Origin: Rostratula benghalensis
Taxonomy: Eukaryota > Chordata > Aves > Charadriiformes > Rostratulidae
Reading direction: 5' to 3'
DNA: 64,000 nucleotides
Assembly: GCA_013399305.1 (NCBI GenBank)
Contig: VXAI01000020.1
Location: 5,454,642 to 5,518,641 of the forward strand
Below the pieces are notes generated by a model. It worked only from the letters and a program-made list of their open reading frames with translations. It had not been told where the DNA came from and searched no databases. The position numbers were made by a program, and so were the translations under genes. Below, one piece after another: positions 35,690 to 46,690 of this stretch (its first letter is position 1; each line of letters opens with the position of its first letter).

Positions 35690-36115
35690 TGAGAAAGTCT
35701 TAAACTGAACACCCAGCCGACTCCGCAGTTAAGAAGCCGTGGAGCTTTGCGAGTCTGTGGAGAGGCTGAACAAAAGCTGCGGGGGATGTGCAGATTTCTG
35801 CTCCCTCTCCTGGTAAAAAGGGCAAAGCACCGGAGAGGGAGCCCCTTCCCGTTCCCCTGCCCACCCAGCCCCGTTCCCCCCCGCCACCGTCGCCGCAGCC
35901 TCCGGACGAAGGAGGGATGCCGTTCTCCTTCGTCCTCGTCCCAGGCTCCCCGGGGAAAGATGAAGGTGACAGAAGCAGGGTTGAGAGGACACGGGTTAAG
36001 TCTCAGCGGGTGTCTCTGCAAAAGCCGCGGCGCTGGGCTGGGCGAGGCGGTGGGAGCTCCCCGGGGATGGAGGAGAGGGAGCGCGGCAGGAGAAAGGGCT
36101 TTCTGTCGTGGCTTT
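35690..36115. promoter_or_regulatory. isolated internal CpG island, candidate promoter
   Basis: A sharply bounded GC-rich, CpG-dense block lies between AT-rich sequences, with cores at 35870-35915 (CCGCCACCGTCGCCGCAGCC) and 36015-36065 (GCCGCGGCGCTGGGCTGGGC). Just upstream on the plus strand is CTTAAAAG (about 35667-35674), a TATA-like word at a plausible distance for a start near 35700. The first plausible plus-strand donor is ATGAAG|GTGACA (near 35965). No coding first exon is recognised: overlapping frames of 87-128 codons on both strands are explained by the lack of stops in GC-rich DNA. It may be an alternative promoter, a lncRNA start or an orphan island; direction is undecided. Confidence 0.75.
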
Positions 36116-37751
36116 GAATATACACTGAGGTAGTGGGAACCAAGAATTAATATCTGGGTTATTCTCCCTCGGCTGAAAAGGAGATTAATCAGAACTAGTA
36201 GCGGAATGATATTCCACTCTTAATAAGGCGAAATTTCCCCCTTAGTAGGGTGAAATAGATGGATTTGCTGCTGGTTCCTCCCTCTCTATAAAGCTTTCTC
36301 CTTCCAGGACTTTTGGAGGCTTCTGAGTTTGGGAACCCTGGCCAGTCTCCACAACTGCATACAGGCTCTCAGGTGTCTCAGGAGCTGACTGAATTAATTT
36401 AATTGTCCTAATGCAATGCAATAAGCTCCTGCTGCTGATCACTGGGAGAACAACTCCGTATATAAGTAACCATCACAAGTATTGCATTCACAGTCAATTC
36501 TAGAACACCTACTGCTTTAGTATCTGAATTTGAGGGAGAAAACTAGCAACTAGACAATTATCTATTACCACAAACACTCTAAGGAATAATTTAGATAAAT
36601 TCCAAAAATTAATCAAAGCTGAGGAGACAAAAGTAACTGCAGAAACAACAAGGAAATGTTCAGTACTGTAGCCGTAATGGATACAGAGATTCAAGTTAAA
36701 TAAAAGAGGAACTGTACACTAAAAATAATAATTAAAATAAAACATTAAAAGGATGTGTCTGGGGGAAGATACCGGTAGCTGTCTAAAACTTCTGGTCAAT
36801 GCCACTATGGTCTTCAAGAAATGTTGTAGTGCATAAAGTGAGTCCCTGTACTTTTTGTTCATTCTCATGCCCTCAGGCACTTAATGGGCATCTCACATGT
36901 AATATTGCTTTCTCCACATGAGCAAAACACCTGCCTGGAAGTCTATGCCCCTGTGTCTTTGCTGACTGCCCAACTCCTAGTTTGAGCTTCCCTGGACGTG
37001 TGCAAGTGGAAGAGATCTCAGGAAACAGGGGCATCATACTTTTAATATTAAAATGAGTATGTCTGATTTTCAGAAATACCACTCAAAGATGGTTCTTATT
37101 CATGAATTTCAGTGCAGCAAGCTGACTTCTCTCTTGGCTGTGATGTGTTAAAGATGATATGACTGACTTGGTACCATAAGAGTGTGTCAAAATATGTTAT
37201 CATGGTAAGAAACAGAAAACAGTTTCTTGTTGAGACCTATGTTCAGCAGTCTAGCTGCATTTGGCAAAGTACTTTAATGTTTGTTTAAAATTATATTTAT
37301 GTCCCACTGATTTCAGTGGGACTGAAATAAATCCCAAATGCTTCGCTTAGCTCAGGTTCAGTCTCATAACCATCCTCCATCACTACTGAGTTCGGTGGAA
37401 GCTGAGGGAACTTGTCATCCAGTATGAAAACCAGCATTTTATGAGGTGTGATCTTAGCGAAACAAATGATGAATCTTTTCCAACATGAGTGAAAGGGAGA
37501 AGCACAAGGCTGTACAATGTTTAGTTGAGTAAAAGAGCAGCACACTGGAACACAGGGGTTATATTAGGAAATCCTCCAAATTTGGTATGTCACTAATATA
37601 CGATGTTACTGTAAGAAGTAATTTCTGGAGGCTGGTAGCTGATCTAAGTTAAAAGAGGAAAACAAATCAGCAGAGCAGAGAAAGCACAAATGTTGGGTTG
37701 GTGTAATACATGTAGTAACAGTGGCATGTTACACTACATAAATTCAGAAAC
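36116..37751. other. unique non-coding DNA
   Basis: No gene found. It contains the palindromic motif at 37301-37322, listed separately. Confidence 0.45.
37301..37322. repeat. perfect 10-bp palindrome, part of a recurring dispersed motif
   Basis: GTCCCACTGA TT TCAGTGGGAC is a perfect inverted repeat with a 2-base centre, followed by TGAAATAAATCCCAAATGCT. Related words appear at 27009 (TCCCACTGATCTCAATGG), 47159 (TTCCCAGTAAAGTCAATAGG) and 19973 (GCACTGAATGGAGCTGCAC). Similar CCATTGA..TCAATGG cores occur in old dispersed amniote repeats (established in general; family name not recalled), so these are probably remnants of one ancient element. Confidence 0.45.
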
Positions 37752-38000
37752 AGAATCACACAGAATCTTAGAATTATATGGGGTTGGGAGGGATCTCTGG
37801 AAATCATCTAGTCTACCCTCCCTGCCAAAGCAGGTGCACATTACACAGGAACATATACAGCTGGGTTTTGAACATCTCCAGAGATAGAGACTCTACCACT
37901 TCTCTGGGCAGCCTGTTCCAGTGCTCTGCCACCCTCAGAGTAAATAAGTTCCTCCTCATATTTAGACGGAACTTCCTATTTTCAAGTTTGTGCCCAGGAT
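37752..38000 (-). mobile_element. CR1 LINE 3' end
   Basis: Minus strand: the coding end reads KLENRKFRLNMRRNLFTLRV, then [19 protein letters not shown], followed by the 3' UTR. On the plus strand it starts AGAATCACACAGAATCTTAG and GGGGTTGGGAGGGATCTCTG. It shares ACACAGGAACATATACAGCT-type sequence with the copy at 23674, so it belongs to a related CR1-Y-like group but is shorter and separately inserted. Confidence 0.93.
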
Positions 38001-38709
38001 GAGCTTCCACGCAGTCACCTAAGACTCACCAGCCTAAAACACACCACAGGTCTGCCAACCTGGGGGAGGAGACCCAAAGGGGGTCTTAGCCCATACATTA
38101 TATCTCCTCTGGGGCAGGACAAGAAAAATGGCACAGACCGTGAGCATCACAGCTGCATCCAGCTGCATCCATCCAACAAACCCGGGTGAAGGAGAGGGCC
38201 ACAGGGAAACACAAATCCTTCAACAACCTCTGTGCACAGCCACTCAGTACTTCACTTCCCAACACTGTCAGTCACACAAAAAAAAAAAAAAAAAAAAGTC
38301 ATCCTGATTTCAAAAGCTGCTCTCTATGGCTACATATAGGATGCCCTGTGAGTGGTTCCACACTGGGCCCTTCACACACCTTCATGTCTCATTGTGTCCT
38401 GCAGGGAATGTTACCATTACCCACTGGTAATGCAGCACACAGGTTAGGGCCTGCAGATGGTGGCATGCTTGCTTTGCTCTCTTCAAAAAAACAGCCTCAT
38501 GAAATCAGAGGGACATCTCATGGTTATATCCCCGGGTGTATCCCTGCCGTGGCTGCAGGACTGCAGCCTGTGGGCTGTGTCAGGAGAGAAGCCATCGTGC
38601 TGCACGCAGGTAAAAATTGCAGTCACTCACAGAGAGGGACTGGATGAAGCTTGGGCACCTTTTTGTGAATGAAGTTTATGTCACGGTGACCCACCTCAGG
38701 CAGAGGGGG
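38001..38709. other. unique DNA between two CR1 copies, with an A20 run
   Basis: It contains A20 at 38278-38297 and a small tandem duplication (CAGCTGCATC twice, about 38149-38169). A plus frame of 153 codons at 38186-38647 crosses the A-run as a lysine string and is not a credible gene. Confidence 0.5.
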
Positions 38710-39090
38710 AATCATAGAATCGTTTAGGTTGGAAGGGACCTTTAGTATCATCTAGTCCAACCATCAACCAAACTCTGACAAAAAACCACCACTAAACCAT
38801 GTCCCCAAGCACCATGTCATCCTGTCTTTTGAATAGCTCCAGGGATGGTGCCTCAACCACTTCCCTGGGCAGCCCATTCCAATGCTTGATAACCCTTGCT
38901 GTGTAAAAATTTCTCCTAATATCCAACCTGAACCTTCCCTGGCACAACTTGAGGCCATTTCCTCTTGTCCTATTGACTGTGACTTGGGAGAAGAGACTGA
39001 CCCCTGCCTCTCCACAACCTCTTTTCAGGTAGTTGTAGGGAGCGAGAAGGTTTCCCCTCAGCCTCCTTTTCCCCAGGCTGAACAAGAGAG
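38710..39090 (-). mobile_element. CR1 LINE, 5'-truncated 3' end
   Basis: Minus strand: [20 protein letters not shown], then [40 protein letters not shown] and [20 protein letters not shown] run in one continuous frame, the CR1 reverse-transcriptase C-terminus. The 3' UTR follows, ending in AATCATAGAATCGTTTAGGT on the plus strand. It is the least damaged coding end in the window, but only about 97 codons remain and the 5' part is absent. Confidence 0.95.
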
Positions 39091-42000
39091 GGAATGTTAC
39101 TAAACATGCGTTCCCAGAGGCAAAGAGAGTGCAAACTCATCCTTCCCTACAGAACACACATGCGTAGAGTGGGCCGGAAAGCACCAGACGCTGCTTGTTA
39201 AAAATTGGCATCTCTTCAACACAGCTACCAGTCATTTTTCCATAAAGCACATTAAGATTCAGTATAAATGCCTTTATGGATTTCACACCACATTAAAAGG
39301 AGTGAGTGATTGACTACATTCCCAGTAGCTTATTTTTCATCCTTTGACAGCTGTTAACCAGACGGAAGCATTATTAGTTCAATTTCCCATGCTGTAAAAA
39401 TATTTGGATATAGGAATTTGGCCAAAATTTTCCTTCTTGTTTCTGGCCTCTTATCAGAGTTGGTTAGATTATTTTGACAAATCTAGAGTGTAACCGGCGC
39501 AGCACCTTAACATGAACAGTGAGTTTTGAACCAAGCCTCCAGGTTTACTAAGTAGATTTGAAGCTGGAAGTAAAGAGCCATAAGCTCTAATTACAGCACT
39601 TCCAAGCAATGTTTCAGGTCATCAGAGCTTGGATTTGGTTTTGCTCTTCACAAAAATAAGAGTTACTTGCCAAATGTTGGTATTTGCTTCAAAGGTAGGA
39701 TCTCCTTGCCATGGTCAAGAAGAGATGGCATATGAAAACTAGATATTATATGCTATTGTTGAGGTGAATCTGTTTTTTCCTTATAAACACTACAGACAGG
39801 GGAATATCCTTTTGATTCATCAGTCTCTTCAGTCTTTATTATTAATTGCTTGAGAAAATTTCAGTGCTATCTGTGTGTCTCCTGGAATTTGCAGTCTCTT
39901 GTAATGAACTCCCTTGCAATCAGGTATCAAAGTTCTTAAAGCATTACGTATGGAGAAAAAAAAAAATAAAAAGAATTTCCCAGATGCCTCAGTACCACTG
40001 CCAGAGTTGACTGATAGCATCTGCTACAACCCCCTGGGGAATTTACACTACCCAGACATTATTCATCATTTCGAGCAAAATGGTTGTGCAGTATCAGCAA
40101 GGTGATGCTTACACAGAACCAAGTCATGCTCTCAGTCAGTCAGGGGAAATGCAAGGCAGCAGCATCAAAGTCAATGAGTTCTGCATTCAATTTAGAAGAG
40201 CCAATAGCAGAGCCTGAGCATCTCCAAGACATTCAGGTGTTATAGCATCGCTTCCCTACTATGAGCTCTGGGCTCCACCAGCCCTGTGATGGGAAACCAG
40301 GAGACCCAGTAAATCCCAACTGTGTCTGAAAGAATTTCTCATGGTGTGGGAAGCAAACACCTGAACCTTTCTCAGTATGTTCCTCTGAATATGTTTTACA
40401 TGAGCTTGTAGAGCATACAGAAGGGGAAAGTTTGGGACTAACCATAGAACCCGATCTCCTGGAATATGGTTATTTTCAAATCAAGTCTGAGTTTTGAAAT
40501 GTAAATGTTACTGGCCAGTGCTAAATTACAAAGTAAGTTCTGTTTTTCAAATGTTTAAATGTTGGGCATTTTTTAATAAGCAAACTGGAAATGGGCATAT
40601 TGCAGGAGCATAAACCATTCCCAGGTGAGCAGCATAAAGTAGCCATTGCAACCATTATGTTTACAATTTTAGCATTTTTATACAATACTAAGTACTTGTT
40701 TCTTGTTCCAACTAAATATTTATGATTTTGTATGCAGATATATGAAGTTTTAAGTAAGCTAGTGGCAGAAAAAATGTATGTTTACTTTCCCCTCATCTTA
40801 AAGTCCTGGTAAGATCCTATGATTCAGGTGTTTGCTTCCCGCACCACAGGAAGAATGGGAGTGTCAATAAAGGAGTTCTTCCTGTAGCTAAAGCTCCTGG
40901 AGAGGCCTCACAGAATGAGCAACCAACCAACCAAGAAGAAAACAAAACTCCTGTGTCCTGCTGCTTCTGCAGCACCCCACACCACATCGCTTTCTCCCCT
41001 CTCCATGCGACTCAGGTCCTTCTTTGCCTTTGCCCTGACCGACCAGGGAACTGGTGGACCAGCTCACAGGGCAAAGTGACCACTGGCAAGCTCCATGTAT
41101 GAGGTGTTAGCCCCCATTACTCACACAAATTAAGACAGAAATCTACTTCTATTTTCCTAGGCTTATTCATATAATTAATTAATAACTCAATCAACCAAGA
41201 ACAGGAAAAGACATAACAGTATTTCAGTGCATCCCCTGGGGGAACGCTACACAGAGAAAGCACAATTAATTTAGACGAGATCCATTTAGATAGCAAGTTA
41301 AAATTTTAATGGATAGAAGCAGAGACATTTTTTGGAAAAGTATAAGGAAGAGGAATTTCCTTTCCCCTTACCTGTTGCCTACCTCAGTCGAACACATTTT
41401 GTCTGAAGGCAAAGACATGCAGAAAGCCCAGCAAAACCTCTGTTGAATTTCTGCAGATTTCTGGGGGATTCAGGCCAGGTAACAATGCTGAGCAACTCCT
41501 TGGTGCTTTACTGGGTAAGGAAATTTGCTCATCTACACACTGAAACTGTATCAACACTGAAATAATACTGGCTTAAATATTTTAAAATCGGTTGTCTTAT
41601 GTTTTGTCAGCACTAGAAATACAGCTTCCCAGAGTTAAGTCAGTTAATGAATTAATTAAATTTTTTTTTGCATGCTTTGCAATGATCTGACTGAAGAAGG
41701 AGGGGGGTGGGGAAGTGGCAAATAATCCTCATCCAATTTATAAGCAAACTAGGTTACTGTAAAGCTGTCCTTGTCACCAAGTGCCAAAGTGCAGCATGCA
41801 GTTCTCACCTCCTTGTGGGTTGCCATCTGCCATCACATCTCCCTCTCCTTCCTCTCGCTCCCTGTTGGGGTAAAGTTGGACCATCAGGGGCTTTGGCAGG
41901 CAGTGGGAAAAAAAAACCCAAACAACCCAACACTGCGAGTTTCCTAGAGGCCAGCGTGGTCTGCTTCTAATATTGTTTCAGTCTCTGCCTGCAGGAGTTG

Positions 42001-45000
42001 AAGTTAAAGAGACCTTGAGCTGCTCTCGGGCTAAGTCCCCAAATTGCTGTAAAACCAGTGCACCTGAGAGCTCCTGTTCAGCCCAGCAGATGGGATTTTG
42101 CAGTGAAATGTTTTGCGTTCTCACACTGCACAGCACCAGTCACTGACTATACCACTTTGTAGCGAAGCAGGGCTTTTAAAGTTTAAATAATGCATCTTTA
42201 GGCATTTAAAAATGGCTTCCAGTGTTTGTTTTCAATGACTGCATCTCTTAACAGCTCATGGGAGGTTCTTCTGTGTGGTGTGAAATTCTGCCCTTCTTTG
42301 CAGAGGTTGTTAAACCCGGGCACAGATTAGGCTCAAGTCAAGGAGAATTTCACTTAGGAATGGTGAGGCAAAATGGGATCCACTAATTGCCATGTGACAA
42401 CAATAAATCAGCTACAGAGAAAACATCTGCTTTCTGCCTCAACAGTTTACTTGCATCCCAGGCTGCTTTTCCAGCACACAGTACAAAAAAATCCCAAGTG
42501 TTACTGACCAAGACCATGCATTTTCTGAACCAGAAAGCAGATTTTAAAAACTGGTTGCAGTCATAGTTGGCCCAAGTCATAGGGTTTATACAAGAGGGAA
42601 ATTCACCACCCATGAATAAAGAGCATGCCTCTGTTTGCCCAGGAAATCTGTAGCCATTTCAAACTCTCTTTACATCCGGACGGGTATTTGCTTTCCTGGC
42701 TTTTCAGGAAAATGAAGCAGGACACAGTGTAGACTTGCAAGTTTATGAACTGTTAGTTATAATTTATTTTTATGCTTATGCAAGATGGAGCTGGAACCTT
42801 TTGAACAGGATCTGTTCTGTGAAGACCATGACATTCCTGTCAAATTTAAGGCCTGAGTATCGGGCAAAGGGAACATTCAAGAGAGGCTCTTTTATACCTC
42901 TGGTTCTGTATCTGCCATCATTTTGTTCTCGCATCATGGGGAAGTGAAGTCTAATGAGTTTTTAGGCAGCTCTTGTTATAACCTATATTTCATTCTATTT
43001 TAAGTCCGTGAAAACGTAAGTTTAAATGAAATAGCCATGTCTGGCTCTTTGGAGTTAAGTAGGCAATTAATAGAAACCAGTGCAATCTAAGCAGCCTGAC
43101 TCACGTTCCTTGAGGCAAAGAGCTGCTGTGGCTTAGGTTGCTGTGTTTTGCAGATTAGCTCTCTCACAGCGGTGTCAGCAATAAAATGTTTGCACCTCAG
43201 CCACTGCAATGCCAGAGCAGACCTATCACTGTAAATTCATCTTCAACAGAGGTTTAAACCAGTATGCCCACACCAGACCATGAACTAATGTTTCCTCCTT
43301 CCAACTCCTCTGCAGAAGTGTTATTTCTAGACACTGGGGCAAGGTTGACATCTGGGGACGAGGGGACTGGATCTGCCAGAGCTTCTCTGTGGGTGCTGTG
43401 CAGGCGGTAGGTGCAGGACTGGGTGTCAGCATCCACGGTAGGATGTTTCTCCAGGGACCTGCTCAGTATTTCTGGCAGAGTGAGGATTAAGCCAGGTTTT
43501 CCTCTGAAGTCCACTGATAACTGCCCATCTTTTCCACACAAAAGACACTTAGCCCCATCAGTGCACCAAAAGGGAATATTCTTACATCAACCTTCCCACA
43601 AAAGTGTCTTATTTTATGTGAGGTTTTAAAAGGTTTCACGCTAAGTTGAATTAACAATTATTTGCCATTACATGAGGCAGCAGCCTTCTCCTTTCAGAGT
43701 CACTCATGCAGTTTTACCCTGGCCATCATGTATAGATCTATCTGTCACGTGGCCATAAGACTTCACACAAATCTGCCAGGCATTCAGTTCTAATACCCTT
43801 CACATGAGGTTACTGGTTCAGTTTGTATCTATTGCTTAATCAATGAGAAATAAAACTCCAGTTGCTGCCAAACTGCTGCTTCAGCTAATAAAGGCTTGGT
43901 CTGCTTTGCCTGAGTATCCTAATTAATAATAATGAAATAAACTAAGTAGCTCTGATATATTTGGAAGTTTGGGGTTTTTTTCTTTCACCAAAATGGAAAC
44001 CCAGTAATTCCTGCAGTTTTATTCGTCACTGAATTATTCTTTAATTGGAAGTGATTGCCTGAGCTGCTGTTTCTAAGTGTAGCTCTCCCTCTACCCACTT
44101 CAGAGAAAAACCTTAAACATCACCACCAACGGGGCTGCAATGTTTGCTGTGACAGACTGTAAGATACTGAAATCCATCCCTGGGTAGAGACAGATTTAAT
44201 ACGCATCCTTTTGCCCGAGCGGGTTAGAAAAACTGACTGGCAGAGTCTCGCCTTCTCTAGACTGATAAAGATAATGGCTCTTGCCAGTAGCAGGCTGTAA
44301 AGGGATGGGCAGCAGCCTTTCAAACACAATACCGAGTAACAAATATCAGTAATGTTCCATCTATTTCTGTTCCCTGTACCTCTGCCCTGTGGAGGGCACT
44401 GAGCTGTGCTGCTGCGTGCCACAGAAAATCCTTGCCTGGACTGTAAAGGATCAGTGAACCTCAGCACTCACTAGCAAGATGAACAGAGACAATTTGGTGA
44501 ACCTGCTCCGAAACAGCTGGATTCCCATCTCCTGAGGGCTCGAAGATGAAATGGTTACTGGAGAGCCAGAAAGGCTGGAGGTCTGCTGAGAAAGGTAAGG
44601 CTACTTCTACCTGCCCTGCAAGCAGGTTCTAAACGAGCTTCCAGAAGGGGGGAGGAGCGCAGTGATGCAGAGGTAAGGACCCTTATGGAAACATTGCTCA
44701 GTAGCCAAGGGGAACAGGTCAGTCCCTCAATTAGCCAGCAGTGAAAGATCTTCTGTTGCTTTATGTTTCCATGGTTTGAAACTATGCAAGAAGTTATAAG
44801 GCCCAATGACAAAAAGAAATTACTCAGAGTACTTGCCTTGGCAGTTATAGTGTAGGAAACACATTTATTAGAATTTTCCTCTATCAGTACCTAGACCATG
44901 TTTTCCTGCTGTCTTTTGGGGGAAAATGTCTCTGTGCTGTGCAAAATGAGCATCTCCTAAAAAGACTGACCAAATCCTTTTTAATTGATGGCTGAATTAC

Positions 45001-46334
45001 ATCCTTTATAATGTGGTGTGCAATCGTTAGGACACTTTTCATGTGACTTCCAGTCATGCCCATTAGAAATACTTTATTCAGGAAAGCCTGTCTTGTCCTC
45101 TGCAGAGGTCTGCTGGTCCATTGCCAGAGGGATAAATGGAGAAGTAGTCACTACCCTCCAGTTTGAGTGAGGCCTAGATCCCAATGCAAACTTTGCAGGA
45201 AATGCCAAAAGTGAAATAGTCACAAAAAGTGCATATATTGCATGCATACAGGTCAAAGATGATCTTCCTCCAGACTGTGTTTTTTCACAGTACACAATAG
45301 TAGAATAAATCTCAGCCAGCCACTAAAGCTTCCTCTGTATTTCTTCTGCATATGAAACTCCACTTGAGTACTGCTGGCAGTATTTTACTTCCTATTATTT
45401 TAGATTTTATTTCCCTCTTGCTCTTCTCCTAAAGGTATGCAAAGGTATGCAAAACAAAAATGCTCTGACGTGTGGACAGGGCATTTGGCTGGAGGTTCAC
45501 TGCTTGGGTATGGCCTGTTCAAAATGAAGTTTCAAGCTCAAGCAGAGAAAGCAGGCAGAAAAAGAGCAGCCTGGAAATTCTTCCCAGGGTAAGTTTCTGA
45601 AGGTTCAAGCACAAAGTAGTCTGTATTGGTATTCTGTGCTCTCATGTCTTAAGAAGCAGGGCCAGCTCTAAGCAAAGGGAGCTGTTGCTGTAAACTGGCA
45701 AAACACCTGCAAACCACAAGTTTTGGACCTGGTGTAGGTGATACCAGGGAAGGTGGAAGGATGCTTGAGGCAGTAGCTACCGTCTGGGGAATAAAGGGGG
45801 AGAAGATGAACCCAGAAGATGCTCTTTCTCTCCCCATATACCATATTTTGATTACAATCCTCCCCACTTGTCTCTTCAAGGAAGGTGCTGGCCACGGCAG
45901 AGAGACTGTTGCCTCCTAGCCCCAACGTGGTAAATTCAGCTTGGCCCCTCCTGCTGGGAAACCTTGAGTTTTCTCTGTAAGGAGGGCTCCCGTTAACATG
46001 GTAACACTTGATGGAATTGCCTTGAATTCCTCTAACTTTGCTTCTACATACTTCCCCTGCATTTTGTTTCCCTTCTCTTTTGACTCTTCCATGCTATTTT
46101 GGCTATAGGACAGTTCAGTGCCCCTTTTTCCTCCTAATCAGCTAAGTAGCTTTAATATCAGCTCTTCTTTGGGGCTGTATTAGGAGGTTCCTGAACAGCA
46201 AGAAACCAAATAAAATCTGCAGTGCAGCTCCATTACCACAAAGTTCAAAGGTATTCATGGTTATATATCAAAGGAGAGAATTATATGTAAATCCTGAGTT
46301 AAGATGATTATGCATGACTCAGGTAGCAAACACA
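39091..46334. other. long unique non-coding stretch
   Basis: There is no gene, RNA gene or confident repeat. About 39230-39650 and 43650-43960 are free of simple repeats and rich in TAAT/ATTA, CAGCTG and TGACAG words, so they are candidates for conserved regulatory DNA (inference only). Minor items: ACCA x3 at about 40920-40934, and AAAGGTATGC twice at about 45433-45452. Confidence 0.4.
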
Positions 46335-46690
46335 CCTGGAATTATGAGCAGTTCCAATTCAAACAGCATAAAAGTCTGTACACCCATATAAAAGAACCAC
46401 GAAAAAATATGGTTCAGGGCAACAAAAAATATTTTAGACCTGGAAAATAACTTGTACTACATGGGGAATGTGTCAGGTAAATTTTGTATTGTCTAGCATA
46501 GTAAAAACTCAAGGGAGGAACATGCAGGGTTTATAAATATCAAATGTACAGCATAAATGAAGGAAAGAAATGGAAAGGTCTCAGAAAATAATAGGTCAAG
46601 AAGAAAGGGCCTCGAGCTAAGAACTGGAAAGCTCAGGTTACAAAACGATCTTCATGGAACAATCAGATGGTCATACATACACCTCAAAAA
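46335..46690 (+). mobile_element. ancient CR1-type LINE fragment
   Basis: A heavily decayed LINE in sense orientation. At 46416 the frame reads RATKNILDLENNLYY, matching the QRRATKMIxDLENxxYEER block of CR1-clade reverse transcriptases. Downstream in another frame comes RSRRKGLELRTGKLRL, matching the [18 protein letters not shown] block, then AACGATCTTCATGGA (compare 'ATCTTCTTCATGGA'). Upstream, CTGGAATTATGAGCAGTTC may be the LEYCVQF codons. Blocks are in the correct order, with stops and frameshifts between them. No 3' end was recognised. Confidence 0.62.

Noticed and set aside
35668..36133. Several 87-128 codon frames in the second CpG island
   Set aside because: Same compositional cause; no start context, splice pattern or family supports a protein.
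20601..38297. Long A-runs (20601, 35521, 38278) as tails of processed pseudogenes
   Set aside because: No gene-like body upstream and no target-site duplications seen; simple homopolymers are the safer call.
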